Below, piece after piece: positions 23,445 to 33,004 of a DNA stretch of 64,000 nucleotides. Source of the stretch: CAIVAT01 sp037128705. Lineage in GTDB: Bacteria; Bacteroidota; Bacteroidia; Bacteroidales; FEN-979. Location: positions 30,357 to 94,356 of the forward strand of contig JBAXVX010000015.1 in NCBI GenBank assembly GCA_037128705.1. The letters are read 5' to 3'. The first letter of the stretch is position 1. The number at the start of each line of letters is the position of its first letter. The position numbers and the translations under genes are program-made. The notes below the pieces were generated by a model. It made no database searches, was not told where the DNA came from, and saw only the letters and a program-made list of their open reading frames with translations.

Positions 23445-26400
23445 ATGGCAACACCTCTGCTTCACGACAACCCATTTCCCGGGATCCGGAGTTACGAAAT
23501 TTCTGAAGATGAGCTTTTTTTCGGCAGGGAACTTCAGGTCAGGGAACTGATTGAAAAATTATTTCAAACAAGATTCCTGGCCATCGTCGGTTCATCAGGA
23601 TGCGGAAAATCATCTCTTATCAAAGCCGGCGTCATTCCCGCCCTGCTCAAAAATAAAACGGAACATTTTTCGACAAAATGGAAGGTGAATATTTTTCGCC
23701 CTTCGGATGATCCCATTGGCAACCTTGCCAATTCCCTCGCAAATGCCCATTTTAATACAGAAGAAATTACCGCTCAGCTCCGCTCAGGAAAAGAAGGACT
23801 GGCCCAGTTTCTATCGACTAGCGACAATCCTGCCGAACAGTCAAGACTGATCATCATTGACCAGTTTGAAGAGTTATTCCGGTTTCGAAACAGCAGGACA
23901 GCCTTTCACACCATCATCGAAACTTCTGCCTTTGTCGACCTGATTCTTACTGCGGTCAGTCACCCCGAAATACCTGTTTATATTGTCCTTTCGATGCGCA
24001 CCGATTTTCTGGATGAATGCACTGAATTCAGGGGGCTCACGGAGACAATCAACAAAGGGTACTACCTTGTTCCCCGGATGAACAATGAAGAACGCCGCAT
24101 GGTCATCACCGGCCCTGTGGAAATGAAGGGCTGTAAAATTACCGATGAATTGGTTGAACAGCTTTTAAAAGATGTTGGAGACGATCCTGACCAGTTGCCC
24201 ATCCTGCAGCATGCCATGATGCGGACCTGGGATTATTGGACGTTGAGCCGCATAGGCAGTCAACCCATCGGGCTGGAACATTACACGGCGATAGGCACGA
24301 TGAAGGAGGCGCTCTCATTTCACCTTGAAGAAATTTTTGCCGAACTCGGGGATTTTAAAAGCAAACACATTGCTGAAAAGTTATTCAAGGCCCTCACAGA
24401 AATTAACAAGGAAAGCCGGGGAACCCGTCGCCCGACCCAGCTGAGCGAAATAGTAACCCTGGCCGAAGCACGACAGGATGAGATCATCAGGGTTATTGAC
24501 AACTTTAGAAAACCAGGTTGTGCATTTCTCATGCCTTCGGCAAATGTGGAAATCAATTCAGACTCCACCATCGACATATCGCATGAAAGCATCATGCGGG
24601 TATGGACCAGGTTGAAGAATTGGGTTGAAGAAGAGAGCCAGTCGGCCCAGCTTTATACCAGACTGTCAAAATCTGCAGAACTTTACCAGGAGGGAAAAAC
24701 AGGATTGTGGATAAATCCGGAACTCCAGCTTGCATTGCAATGGAAAGATCAAACCAAGCCAAATGCCACCTGGGCCATGCGATATGATCCAGCTTTTGAC
24801 AGGGCCATAACCTTTTTGCAATACAGTAAAAAACAAAATGAGCTGGAACTTTCAAAAAAAGAGGACCAGCAAAAAAGGAACCTCAAGCGGGCCAAGACCT
24901 CCGCTTTAATCCTCGGAATCGCCTCCGTAGTATCTATTCTTTTTCTGCTTATCTCACTGAATCTCAGGTTTAAAGCTGAAGCAAGCCGCAAAGAAGCCCT
25001 GGAAAAAGAGAAGCTGGCTGTTTTTGAACGTAAGGGGATGGAGGAGCAACGCAAGGAGGCAATCCTTCAAAAGAAAATTTCAGAACAGCAGCAGCAAATC
25101 GCCGAGCAACAGGAGATGATAACAGAACAGCAGAGGCAATATGCTGTCAAACAGCAGGTCATAGCTCAGGAACAGACCGTTGTTGCTGTTCAACAGAAAA
25201 AGAAAGCAGATGAATCGAAACAGGAAGCCCTGGTTGCCAGAGATGAAGCTCAGATGCAACGTAAGGAGGCCATTTCGCAAAAAATAATTGCTGATCAGGA
25301 AAGGATAAAAGCAGAGGAATCTGAGAAAAACACCCAGCGACTGAGGCTGTTGGCTGTATCCCGGTCCATGGCCATTCAGGCAAGTCAGTTATTCAACACG
25401 GTCAAGGATGATTTGCCAGGCTTGCTTGCCGTTTCATCTTACCAGATCAATAAAGAAAACGGTGGCTTGCAAAATGACCCCGGAATTTATACTGCATTAT
25501 CCACCATTTCGAACGATCAGAAAATTCTGCGCGGCCATGAGGATGGGGTGCGGTCAATGGTCTTGTCAAAGGACGGAAAAACATTGTTTTCATGTGGCGA
25601 TGACGCCAAACTGCTGATGTGGAAACTCGACAACATTGATTTACCCCCCATCCGGCTTGAACTCCCTAAACAGGGGCAGGATGCTTTACGCACCGTCGGT
25701 TTGACATTTGATGAGCACTGGCTTATTGCCGGTTCTGCGACTGGAAATCTGATCATCTGGAAACGCAGTTCACTAAAAGAACAGCCACAAATTATCCGTG
25801 CGCATTCGTCGGTGGTGAATGAACTCGCCATGCATCCTGCAAAAAATATCTTTGCCTCTGCCGGTTCCGATGGTAAACTCTTGCTGTGGAATTATAATAA
25901 TTCTCTGTTTACAAAATCGTTGATCGACTCTGTTGCAGGAAAAATAACCTGCGCGTCATTCAGCCCCGATGGCACCTGGCTTGCTTATGGCACAGGAGGC
26001 GGAGCGGTAAAAACAATCGCCATCAACGGGCAGCCTTCCCTCCCGTTCACCCTGCTCAATAATGGAAATGCCATTCTTTCCATAACCTTCAGCAAAGACG
26101 GAAAGTCTCTGGCCGCAGGTTTGTCCAACGGAACGATTAAGGTATGGAATATGGTGGACCAGGCAGCGAAGCCTCTGGAAATACTTGGCCGCCATGCATC
26201 AGGAGTGACTGCCTTGACCTTCAGTCAGGATGGAGGTGAACTTGCTTCGTCAAGCTATGATCGTACAATGACCCTGGCAGGATTCCCGACGTTAGAGGCA
26301 AAACCCATTTCAATTGAAAATCATGATCTGTGGGTATATGACATTGTTTTCTCACCCGATGACAAACAATTAATTTCCTGCAGTGCAGATAAAACGATCC

Positions 26401-26537
26401 GGATTGTTTCAACTGAAAATTCCATGATGGCTGAAAATCTGAAAAAAGAATTAAAGCGGAATATGACCCTGGAAGAATGGCAGAAAATAGTTGGAGGAGA
26501 TATTCCTTATAAAAAAATCAGACCTGACCTTCCCTGA
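23445..26537 (+). CDS. nSTAND-type NTPase with membrane helix and WD40 propeller
   Basis: A 1030-residue protein. It opens NPFPGIRSYEISEDELFFGR, typical of the novel STAND 1 NTPase. Walker A is GSSGCGKSS (49-57, Lys55) and Walker B LIIIDQFEE (134-142). A winged-helix-like region (to about 400) is followed by a membrane helix (about 486-508), a long Gln/Glu/Lys-rich coiled coil (about 515-650) and seven WD40-like repeats (about 700-1010). STAND proteins switch on and oligomerise after ligand binding. There is no extra effector domain, so the membrane helix or a partner must give the output. First gene of the plus arm. Confidence 0.88.
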   Translation: MATPLLHDNPFPGIRSYEISEDELFFGRELQVRELIEKLFQTRFLAIVGSSGCGKSSLIKAGVIPALLKNKTEHFSTKWKVNIFRPSDDPIGNLANSLANAHFNTEEITAQLRSGKEGLAQFLSTSDNPAEQSRLIIIDQFEELFRFRNSRTAFHTIIETSAFVDLILTAVSHPEIPVYIVLSMRTDFLDECTEFRGLTETINKGYYLVPRMNNEERRMVITGPVEMKGCKITDELVEQLLKDVGDDPDQLPILQHAMMRTWDYWTLSRIGSQPIGLEHYTAIGTMKEALSFHLEEIFAELGDFKSKHIAEKLFKALTEINKESRGTRRPTQLSEIVTLAEARQDEIIRVIDNFRKPGCAFLMPSANVEINSDSTIDISHESIMRVWTRLKNWVEEESQSAQLYTRLSKSAELYQEGKTGLWINPELQLALQWKDQTKPNATWAMRYDPAFDRAITFLQYSKKQNELELSKKEDQQKRNLKRAKTSALILGIASVVSILFLLISLNLRFKAEASRKEALEKEKLAVFERKGMEEQRKEAILQKKISEQQQQIAEQQEMITEQQRQYAVKQQVIAQEQTVVAVQQKKKADESKQEALVARDEAQMQRKEAISQKIIADQERIKAEESEKNTQRLRLLAVSRSMAIQASQLFNTVKDDLPGLLAVSSYQINKENGGLQNDPGIYTALSTISNDQKILRGHEDGVRSMVLSKDGKTLFSCGDDAKLLMWKLDNIDLPPIRLELPKQGQDALRTVGLTFDEHWLIAGSATGNLIIWKRSSLKEQPQIIRAHSSVVNELAMHPAKNIFASAGSDGKLLLWNYNNSLFTKSLIDSVAGKITCASFSPDGTWLAYGTGGGAVKTIAINGQPSLPFTLLNNGNAILSITFSKDGKSLAAGLSNGTIKVWNMVDQAAKPLEILGRHASGVTALTFSQDGGELASSSYDRTMTLAGFPTLEAKPISIENHDLWVYDIVFSPDDKQLISCSADKTIRIVSTENSMMAENLKKELKRNMTLEEWQKIVGGDIPYKKIRPDLP

Positions 26538-26569
26538 ATGGTAAGTGCTTACATACAAACGAATTGATT

Positions 26570-29164
26570 ATGCATCAGATTTTCAAATACAGGATAGCGT
26601 TCCGGGGATTTCTGACCCTCACCTCTATCCTTATGCTGTCTGTTTTATCCAGGGCCCAGGAATGCAGTGATGTAACCCTGAATCAGGCACGAAAATTTTA
26701 CGATATCGGGAAGTTTTCGGAGGTAATACGCTCACTGAATCCTTGTGTTCATCAGGGATTCAATGAAAAACAAAAGGTGGAGGGCTACCGTTTACTCGCC
26801 ATGACATACATCGCCATTGATTCCATTGAGAAGGCTGCACTGGAGACAGGATATCTTTTGCAGATTAATCCCACCTACGAAGCAAACCTGTTTGACCCGC
26901 CTGCATTCATCCGCATGGTGAATAACATAAAACTCTCAGGAGGTGCACAGGTAGTCACCTCCGTATCAAAAAAAGCAGAATCCATTTATGAAGCTCCGGC
27001 AACCATCGTTGTAATCACCCGGGATGAAATAAAAAAACGAGGGTATAATGACCTGGTTGAATTGCTGAAAGATGTCCCCGGATTTGACCTGACCATGTTC
27101 TATGGGCCCGAATATGCAAATATATATCAGCGCGGATTCCGTCAGAACAATACCGAAAAAACCCTGCTGCTTTTTGACGGCATCGAGGAAAATGATCTTT
27201 GGACCAACTGGGCTTACGTTGACAGGCAATATCCGTTGTCCAACATTGAAAGGGTTGAAATCATTTACGGACCGGCCTCCACCATGTACGGGCCGAATGC
27301 CTTTGCCGGAGTAATCAATGTGATCATGCAAAACTCGGCAGATGCCATCAAACCCGGCAGGAATATTGGCATCAGCGCCAAAGTAAATTATGGCACTTAT
27401 AATACAGAGACGGTCGATCTCAGTCTCTCCGGCAAATATCGCAACGTCTCATTTACCGTCACCAGCAGGCTTTATCATTCCGATGAAATGGATATCTCCA
27501 GCCAGAAATATTTTGATTACGATCCCAATGTGTACAACAGTGTGGATTATAACAAACTGCTTGATATCTCTTCAGGTGCCAAGGAATACCTGGTCAAACA
27601 CGACCTTCCGTTTACCAATCCCTATTATTCACTCTCTGCCGATTCCAACCAGCTTTCACTGACGCCACTGGGTGCAGAAACAGCGAGGGATCTGGATAAA
27701 TCGGCCTATGATCAGATAGTAAAAGGACATAAAATCGGCTTCTCCAATGAAACCAAAAGCTGGCTGCTGAATGGGAAACTGAAAATTGGAAATTTCACAA
27801 TTGGTTTTCAAACCTGGAAATACTGGCGGGGAGGGCTCACCCAGTTTACCGACACCTATGTTGCCGGTTCCGACAACGGATTTAGCTGGATCCCTCAGCT
27901 TTCCTATTTTTTCGCAAAATATGAAAACCAGATCAGTGAAAAAGTCTTCTTCTCCAATATTACTACCTATCGTATTCATGCGGTATCTGATGATTTTACC
28001 TTAGTATCCTTGTCCAATTATGCCCGTGGAAATAAAAAACTGACTGACCTGGTCAACAACAAAACCCCTGACTGGATCACCATGTACATGTATGAGCTGT
28101 CGAAACAACTTCGTACAGAATTCAAGGTCATCTACCGTCCGGTTTCGAGGTTTGACCTGGTTTCAGGTCTTGAAGTACGTAACAGTACACTGCAGGGACA
28201 ATATTATTCCAGCCTGACTGATACGCCAGAAGATTCAGCTGTAATCATTCCTTCACCAAAAGGGGGCAATGAGTACAATGTCTGGGATTTAGGAGCCTAT
28301 TCCCAGGGAACTTTCCAGGCTTTTCGTAAGTTTAAAATCACCTTTGGACTTCGTTACGACTTTAACCGGGTGCGAACCAACGACGGATTTGGCAGTAAAG
28401 TCAGCCCGCGCTTAGCCCTGGTTTATTCCCCTGGGAAATTTACATTTAAAGCCATTTACTCCAGTGGGATCATGAATGTATCGAACTGGACAAAATATTC
28501 GGTTGTCGCGAACCGGATTTCCAACCCGACTCTGAAAACCGAAAACATACAAAATATTGAATTGTGTGCAGGATTTCGACTGAATAAGGCATTCCATGCA
28601 GATATGGAGATCTACTATGACTTTATCGACAATGTAGTTGGTACGGTAAAAGTTGGAAATTCGGGATTAATCCAGAATCAGAATATTGGAAAATTCAGAA
28701 TCATGGGGATACAGGCCAATGCCATATACCAGATTGAATCTTTTTCTGCCTATTTCAATTATACCTTCTGTGATCCCAAACAAACATATTCCGAGACCGG
28801 GGAGGTTGATAACAGAGTCGGAGATATTTCAAGTCATCAGTTCAATATTGGTGCAAATAAAGAATTCTTCAATCAATTGAACATAAACCTCCGGCTGAAT
28901 TTTGTTGGTAAACGGCTTACCGGCCAGGGGACTACCGTGCCTTTGAACACGGATGTTTTTCCGTCCACTGCCATTCTGAATGGGGCCATCACCTATTCAA
29001 ATAACAAGATAGTTCCGGGACTTGCCCTTCAGCTGGTGTGCAACAACATCCTGAATACAACCTATTTTGATCCCGGCACCAAGGCCGCCGATGGCGTCAA
29101 CAGTCCTACCAGCATTCTCCAGCGGGGAAGACATCTGCTGATCTCTCTATCCTACGACTTTTAA
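26570..29164 (+). CDS. TonB-dependent outer membrane receptor
   Basis: A protein of about 864 residues from the ATG at 26570 (a TTG at 26564 is possible). A signal peptide (FLTLTSILMLSVLSRAQ) precedes a TPR-like helical section (about 30-110, LNQARKFYDIGKFSEVIRSL) that replaces the usual CarboxypepD-like domain of SusC proteins. The plug covers about 130-255 (APATIVVITRDEIKKRGYNDLVELLKDV, IERVEIIYGPASTMYGPNAF), and the rest is a 22-strand barrel ending in the aromatic F (ISLSYDF). Resembles siderophore/cobalamin-type receptors more than SusC. It follows the nSTAND gene by 32 bases. Confidence 0.9.
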   Translation: MHQIFKYRIAFRGFLTLTSILMLSVLSRAQECSDVTLNQARKFYDIGKFSEVIRSLNPCVHQGFNEKQKVEGYRLLAMTYIAIDSIEKAALETGYLLQINPTYEANLFDPPAFIRMVNNIKLSGGAQVVTSVSKKAESIYEAPATIVVITRDEIKKRGYNDLVELLKDVPGFDLTMFYGPEYANIYQRGFRQNNTEKTLLLFDGIEENDLWTNWAYVDRQYPLSNIERVEIIYGPASTMYGPNAFAGVINVIMQNSADAIKPGRNIGISAKVNYGTYNTETVDLSLSGKYRNVSFTVTSRLYHSDEMDISSQKYFDYDPNVYNSVDYNKLLDISSGAKEYLVKHDLPFTNPYYSLSADSNQLSLTPLGAETARDLDKSAYDQIVKGHKIGFSNETKSWLLNGKLKIGNFTIGFQTWKYWRGGLTQFTDTYVAGSDNGFSWIPQLSYFFAKYENQISEKVFFSNITTYRIHAVSDDFTLVSLSNYARGNKKLTDLVNNKTPDWITMYMYELSKQLRTEFKVIYRPVSRFDLVSGLEVRNSTLQGQYYSSLTDTPEDSAVIIPSPKGGNEYNVWDLGAYSQGTFQAFRKFKITFGLRYDFNRVRTNDGFGSKVSPRLALVYSPGKFTFKAIYSSGIMNVSNWTKYSVVANRISNPTLKTENIQNIELCAGFRLNKAFHADMEIYYDFIDNVVGTVKVGNSGLIQNQNIGKFRIMGIQANAIYQIESFSAYFNYTFCDPKQTYSETGEVDNRVGDISSHQFNIGANKEFFNQLNINLRLNFVGKRLTGQGTTVPLNTDVFPSTAILNGAITYSNNKIVPGLALQLVCNNILNTTYFDPGTKAADGVNSPTSILQRGRHLLISLSYDF

Positions 29165-29177
29165 TCATTTACTCTTC

Positions 29178-30056
29178 ATGAAAGAATATAAAATTATTAC
29201 TGATCCTGAATCCCTCTGGGGAGATTTATTTCTGCCAGTCGTGCCGAAACTGAATCAGGGAAAAGGTATTAGACTCGTACTATTTGTAAGTTGCAATGGT
29301 GGAAATAATCTTTTAAATGCGCTTGCTCTTTATGAAAAGAGGTATCCGGATCAGCTCAACATCATTGGTGTTGCCACTGATGATTCCATAAATCCGAATG
29401 CCAGGATAACGAAAAAAAAGAGGGTCTGGAACGAATACAACGATGAAGAGAGAAGCGAGCTCAGAAGCAAAGTCCTCGATTCCTGCATGAATATTGGCGT
29501 TCCATGCTATACCGGGTCAGTAAAGACAGATTATTTCAGGAATATTTACAAGTCCTGGAATCCTGAGGTCCTTTTTATGTTAGTCTTCGGACAAAAGCTT
29601 GATTCTTTTCTCTTTGATTACCCGGCCATCGGAGCCTATAATTTTCATCCTTCCGACCTCCCGAAACACATCGGTATCGGGCCACAACCTTTTCACGAAG
29701 CAATCAGAAAAGGGTTGAAAACCTCCGTCTTTACCATTCACAAGATTACGGAACTTATCGACATCGGCCCCACCACGGGGATTTCAACGCCAATAAACAT
29801 TTGCCTTGAAAATGGAACCTATCCGAAGAGCGTGATAACGATGTTTGAAAAGATCACAAGCGTGAGCACCTGGATGGGTGTGACACTGATCTCTAAAATC
29901 ATCGCCCGGAAAGCCAGTGGTAAAAGCGGGCATGTTACGCGGATCGACTTCAGCAAAGAACTCCCGGAAGAGATTAAACAATTACTGCTGAAACCCGCAA
30001 CGGATGACCGCAACGAGTTGTACAAAGTTCCCGATCATCCCTTACTTACGAAATGA
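29178..30056 (+). CDS. Formyltransferase-fold protein
   Basis: A 292-residue protein of the formyltransferase family (Fmt/PurN fold). A Rossmann-like start (IRLVLFVSCNGGNNLLNALALY) is followed by YNFHPSDLPKHIGIGPQPFHEA, which holds the catalytic Asn-x-His, and by ELIDIGPTTG with the catalytic Asp. The first 30 residues and the C-terminal 80 are not those of methionyl-tRNA formyltransferase. It should transfer a formyl group from formyl-tetrahydrofolate to an amine or hydroxyl, as in sugar N-formyltransferases. Its place between a TonB receptor and a transporter hints at a small-molecule substrate. Confidence 0.8.
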   Translation: MKEYKIITDPESLWGDLFLPVVPKLNQGKGIRLVLFVSCNGGNNLLNALALYEKRYPDQLNIIGVATDDSINPNARITKKKRVWNEYNDEERSELRSKVLDSCMNIGVPCYTGSVKTDYFRNIYKSWNPEVLFMLVFGQKLDSFLFDYPAIGAYNFHPSDLPKHIGIGPQPFHEAIRKGLKTSVFTIHKITELIDIGPTTGISTPINICLENGTYPKSVITMFEKITSVSTWMGVTLISKIIARKASGKSGHVTRIDFSKELPEEIKQLLLKPATDDRNELYKVPDHPLLTK

Positions 30057-30066
30057 CCGTTTTGGC

Positions 30067-32994
30067 ATGAGACAGAGATCGTGGTTAACGAAAATACTGA
30101 ATATCCGCGGAGAGGAATATAAACCTGTCCTCATATTGATGGTGTTTTCGTTTTTTATCGGAATGTCCATCTCCTTTTATTTTACCGCTTCCAATGCAAT
30201 TTTTCTTAAGCACTTCAAACCCAAAATGATACCGGTATCATTTATTGCTTCGGGTATTATCATCTATCTAGCATGGTGGATATTTTCACATATCGATAGA
30301 AAATTAAGTTTGTACCACCAGGTTGTCATTAAATTCCTTTTTGTTTTTCTCAGCGTACTTGCAATCAGTATTGGTGTCTATGCCTTTAATTCAAGCTGGA
30401 TCACATTCATCATGTATACCTGGGTGAGATTGATGGTCTACATCACCCTGGTCAATTTTTGGGGCATTGCAGGCCGGCTTTTCAATGTCAGGCAGGGAAA
30501 AAGAATTTTCGCATTGATCAGCATTGGGGAGGTTGTTTCATACATGATAGGATATCTTTCAATACCACTGATCCTGAAGTTTCTCAACACACCCAACCTC
30601 CTCTTCCTGGCTTCAGCATCTCTGTTTATCTGCCTTATCATGGTGCTGTTCATTTTCACAAAATTTAAAGATCAGCTTCAATCCGGAATAGTTACTTCCG
30701 TAAAGGATGCCAAAATTTCCCAGTCGGATTGGAATTACTGGAATCTTTTGAAAAAACCCTATTTCCGCATAATTTCCCTGATGGCGCTGCTTCCCATCTT
30801 TGGATATTTGTTCGTCGATTTTTTATTCCTTGCACAAACCAAGGTTGAATTTTCAAACAACCCGCAGGACATTGCCCGGTTCATCGCAATTTTCCTGGGT
30901 TCCCTGGCATTCCTTGAGATTCTGTTAAAGCTTGTATCAGGAAGGTTCCTCAATAAATACGGAATCCGTCCCAGTTTGCTGTCATTGCCAATCATTCTAA
31001 CATTCAGCGTCATTTTAGCAGCAGTATTCGGAGCGCTCTATGGCCCGATAGGCATGTTTTTCTCCTTTATCGCCCTTGCCCGCCTTTTTGAACGATCAAT
31101 CCGGGGAGCTGTTTACGAACCGGCATTTCAGCTATTGTACCAACCTGTTCCAACCGAACAGCGTCTCCCTTTTCAAAATCAAATCGAAGGTATTCCTAAA
31201 GCCTCAGGAACGATAATCACAGGTGCCGTGATTTTATTATTTTCCTTCTTTCCGTTTATCACGCTCGTTCATTACACCTGGATATTCATTGTCGTACTTG
31301 GACTGTGGATTTGGGTCGCTTTCAAGATGTACGAGGAATACAGGAACATGCTTAAAATCAAGTTAAGCGAAATGAAGGACAGCGGGGTGAATGAGCAGGA
31401 TCCCATGGTCACTTTAATCATGCAAACCTTTTCCAGTGCAAAGGCTGACCATATTCAAAAATTGACTGACTTTTTTGAGACGGTGGCTCCTGCGAGTTTC
31501 AAGGTGGCTGGTAAAGAGATCGCATCCTTATCATCCGATGAGAAAAAAAGGAAAGAAGGCGAAGATTATACCTTCGAATACATGGTTGATATTGCTCGCT
31601 CAGATAAGGTCCAGGAAAGGATGACGGCAGCCATCCTGCTGGGATCTTCCGGCAGGTATAACACCTACAAACTGCTCATTAATCTTATCAATGATGATGA
31701 TCCGGGTGTAAAAAAGGCAGCCATTATTTCGGCCGGCAAAATTAAGCGCGTTGAACTTTGGCCGCATATTATTGAAAACCTGCTCATCCCTGAAAACTCC
31801 CATGCTGCCGGGGAGGCAATAAAAATAATCGGGGAACCTATTCTCCAGGAACTGGACCGGTTTTTCGAAAAAATCAATACCCACAAGCCAATTCAACAAA
31901 AAATTCTGCAGCTTTTTGAGGCTATCGGAGGAGCGAATTCTATAAAATTTCTACGTGAGAAAATCTACCATCCCGATAATGATATCAGGTTCCAGGTCTT
32001 ATTGTCATTGAGCAACCTTGAATATCACGCTTCTGCAACTGAGATCACATTCATCAAACAAACCATTGAAGATTCGGTTGAAACCATTGTTTGGATCATG
32101 GCCTCTTTGAATGACCTCACCGCCAATATCAACACCAGTTCAATCCGCCAGGCCCTGCTTCAGGAACTGGAGGATAAAAAAGAGCATGTTTTCCTCCTGC
32201 TTTCGCTTCTTTATGATTCGAAGACCATCGGCCATATCCGCGAATACATTGAAAGTCAGGATACCAATGCAAAAATATACGCGCTGGAGATCAGTGATAT
32301 GATGATCTCAGATGATATCAAGGAGATATTTTTCCCGATTTTTGAGGATTTGTCGATTTTGGAAAAGTTGCATCGTTTCAGCCTCCGTTTTCCACAGGAA
32401 ACGATGACCCTGGTTAAACGGATTGAAGATGTCATCAACAAGGATTATTCAAAAATTAACCGCTGGACAAAAGCATGTGCCATTGATACACTTTCGCATG
32501 TTCCTGAAGACGATTCAGTTAGGGCTGAGACTATACTGGCGGCCAACATTGTTAATCCTGACCCGCTTCTGGGAGAATTGTCGGCATGGATCCTTTATTC
32601 CAGATTCAGAACCTACTACATGGATACCGTGAGCCGTTTTGAGAAAAAAGCAACGATCCAGTTAACAGATATTTTTCGAAAAATAAAATTGAGAGACCAG
32701 AATGCGGTCCTTCTCATATATGAAAAAATTAACCTTTTAAAAACCACTGAATTCTTTGCACCAGTTCCTGAAATAAAGATTCTTAATCTTATTATTAATC
32801 TGAATGACCCAACCGGCAATGTGCAGAGTAATCCGAAACAATCAGCAGGAACAGAGTCCAATACCATGGTTGTAAAATCAGAGGACGGATATATTCTGCA
32901 CATTCCGAATGAGAATATCTACGAAATGATGACAGGTGATCCGGTAATGACAGCGCGGTATCTCCAACTCTTTTTAAATAATAACAATGCCTAA
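30067..32994 (+). CDS. Nucleotide-transporter-like membrane protein with HEAT-like repeats
   Basis: About 975 residues from the ATG at 30067, 10 bases after the previous stop. Residues 1-430 form a polytopic region of about 12 helices resembling the NTT (ATP/ADP translocase) or MFS fold; the phrase YEPAFQLLYQPVPTEQRLPFQ is typical of such bacterial NTT-HEAT proteins. Residues about 510-900 are alpha-helical HEAT-like repeats (AAILLGSSGRYNTYKLLINL, AAIISAGKIKRVELWPHIIEN). The cytoplasmic repeats probably bind partners. Transport activity is unproven. It overlaps the next frame by a few bases. Confidence 0.8.
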   Translation: MRQRSWLTKILNIRGEEYKPVLILMVFSFFIGMSISFYFTASNAIFLKHFKPKMIPVSFIASGIIIYLAWWIFSHIDRKLSLYHQVVIKFLFVFLSVLAISIGVYAFNSSWITFIMYTWVRLMVYITLVNFWGIAGRLFNVRQGKRIFALISIGEVVSYMIGYLSIPLILKFLNTPNLLFLASASLFICLIMVLFIFTKFKDQLQSGIVTSVKDAKISQSDWNYWNLLKKPYFRIISLMALLPIFGYLFVDFLFLAQTKVEFSNNPQDIARFIAIFLGSLAFLEILLKLVSGRFLNKYGIRPSLLSLPIILTFSVILAAVFGALYGPIGMFFSFIALARLFERSIRGAVYEPAFQLLYQPVPTEQRLPFQNQIEGIPKASGTIITGAVILLFSFFPFITLVHYTWIFIVVLGLWIWVAFKMYEEYRNMLKIKLSEMKDSGVNEQDPMVTLIMQTFSSAKADHIQKLTDFFETVAPASFKVAGKEIASLSSDEKKRKEGEDYTFEYMVDIARSDKVQERMTAAILLGSSGRYNTYKLLINLINDDDPGVKKAAIISAGKIKRVELWPHIIENLLIPENSHAAGEAIKIIGEPILQELDRFFEKINTHKPIQQKILQLFEAIGGANSIKFLREKIYHPDNDIRFQVLLSLSNLEYHASATEITFIKQTIEDSVETIVWIMASLNDLTANINTSSIRQALLQELEDKKEHVFLLLSLLYDSKTIGHIREYIESQDTNAKIYALEISDMMISDDIKEIFFPIFEDLSILEKLHRFSLRFPQETMTLVKRIEDVINKDYSKINRWTKACAIDTLSHVPEDDSVRAETILAANIVNPDPLLGELSAWILYSRFRTYYMDTVSRFEKKATIQLTDIFRKIKLRDQNAVLLIYEKINLLKTTEFFAPVPEIKILNLIINLNDPTGNVQSNPKQSAGTESNTMVVKSEDGYILHIPNENIYEMMTGDPVMTARYLQLFLNNNNA

Positions 32995-33004
32995 GCGAAG
33001 GATT

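Noticed and set aside
23445..26537. nSTAND gene as an anti-phage defence gene
   Set aside because: No effector domain, no nearby defence or mobile genes, and a clear receptor and kinase context favour signalling.
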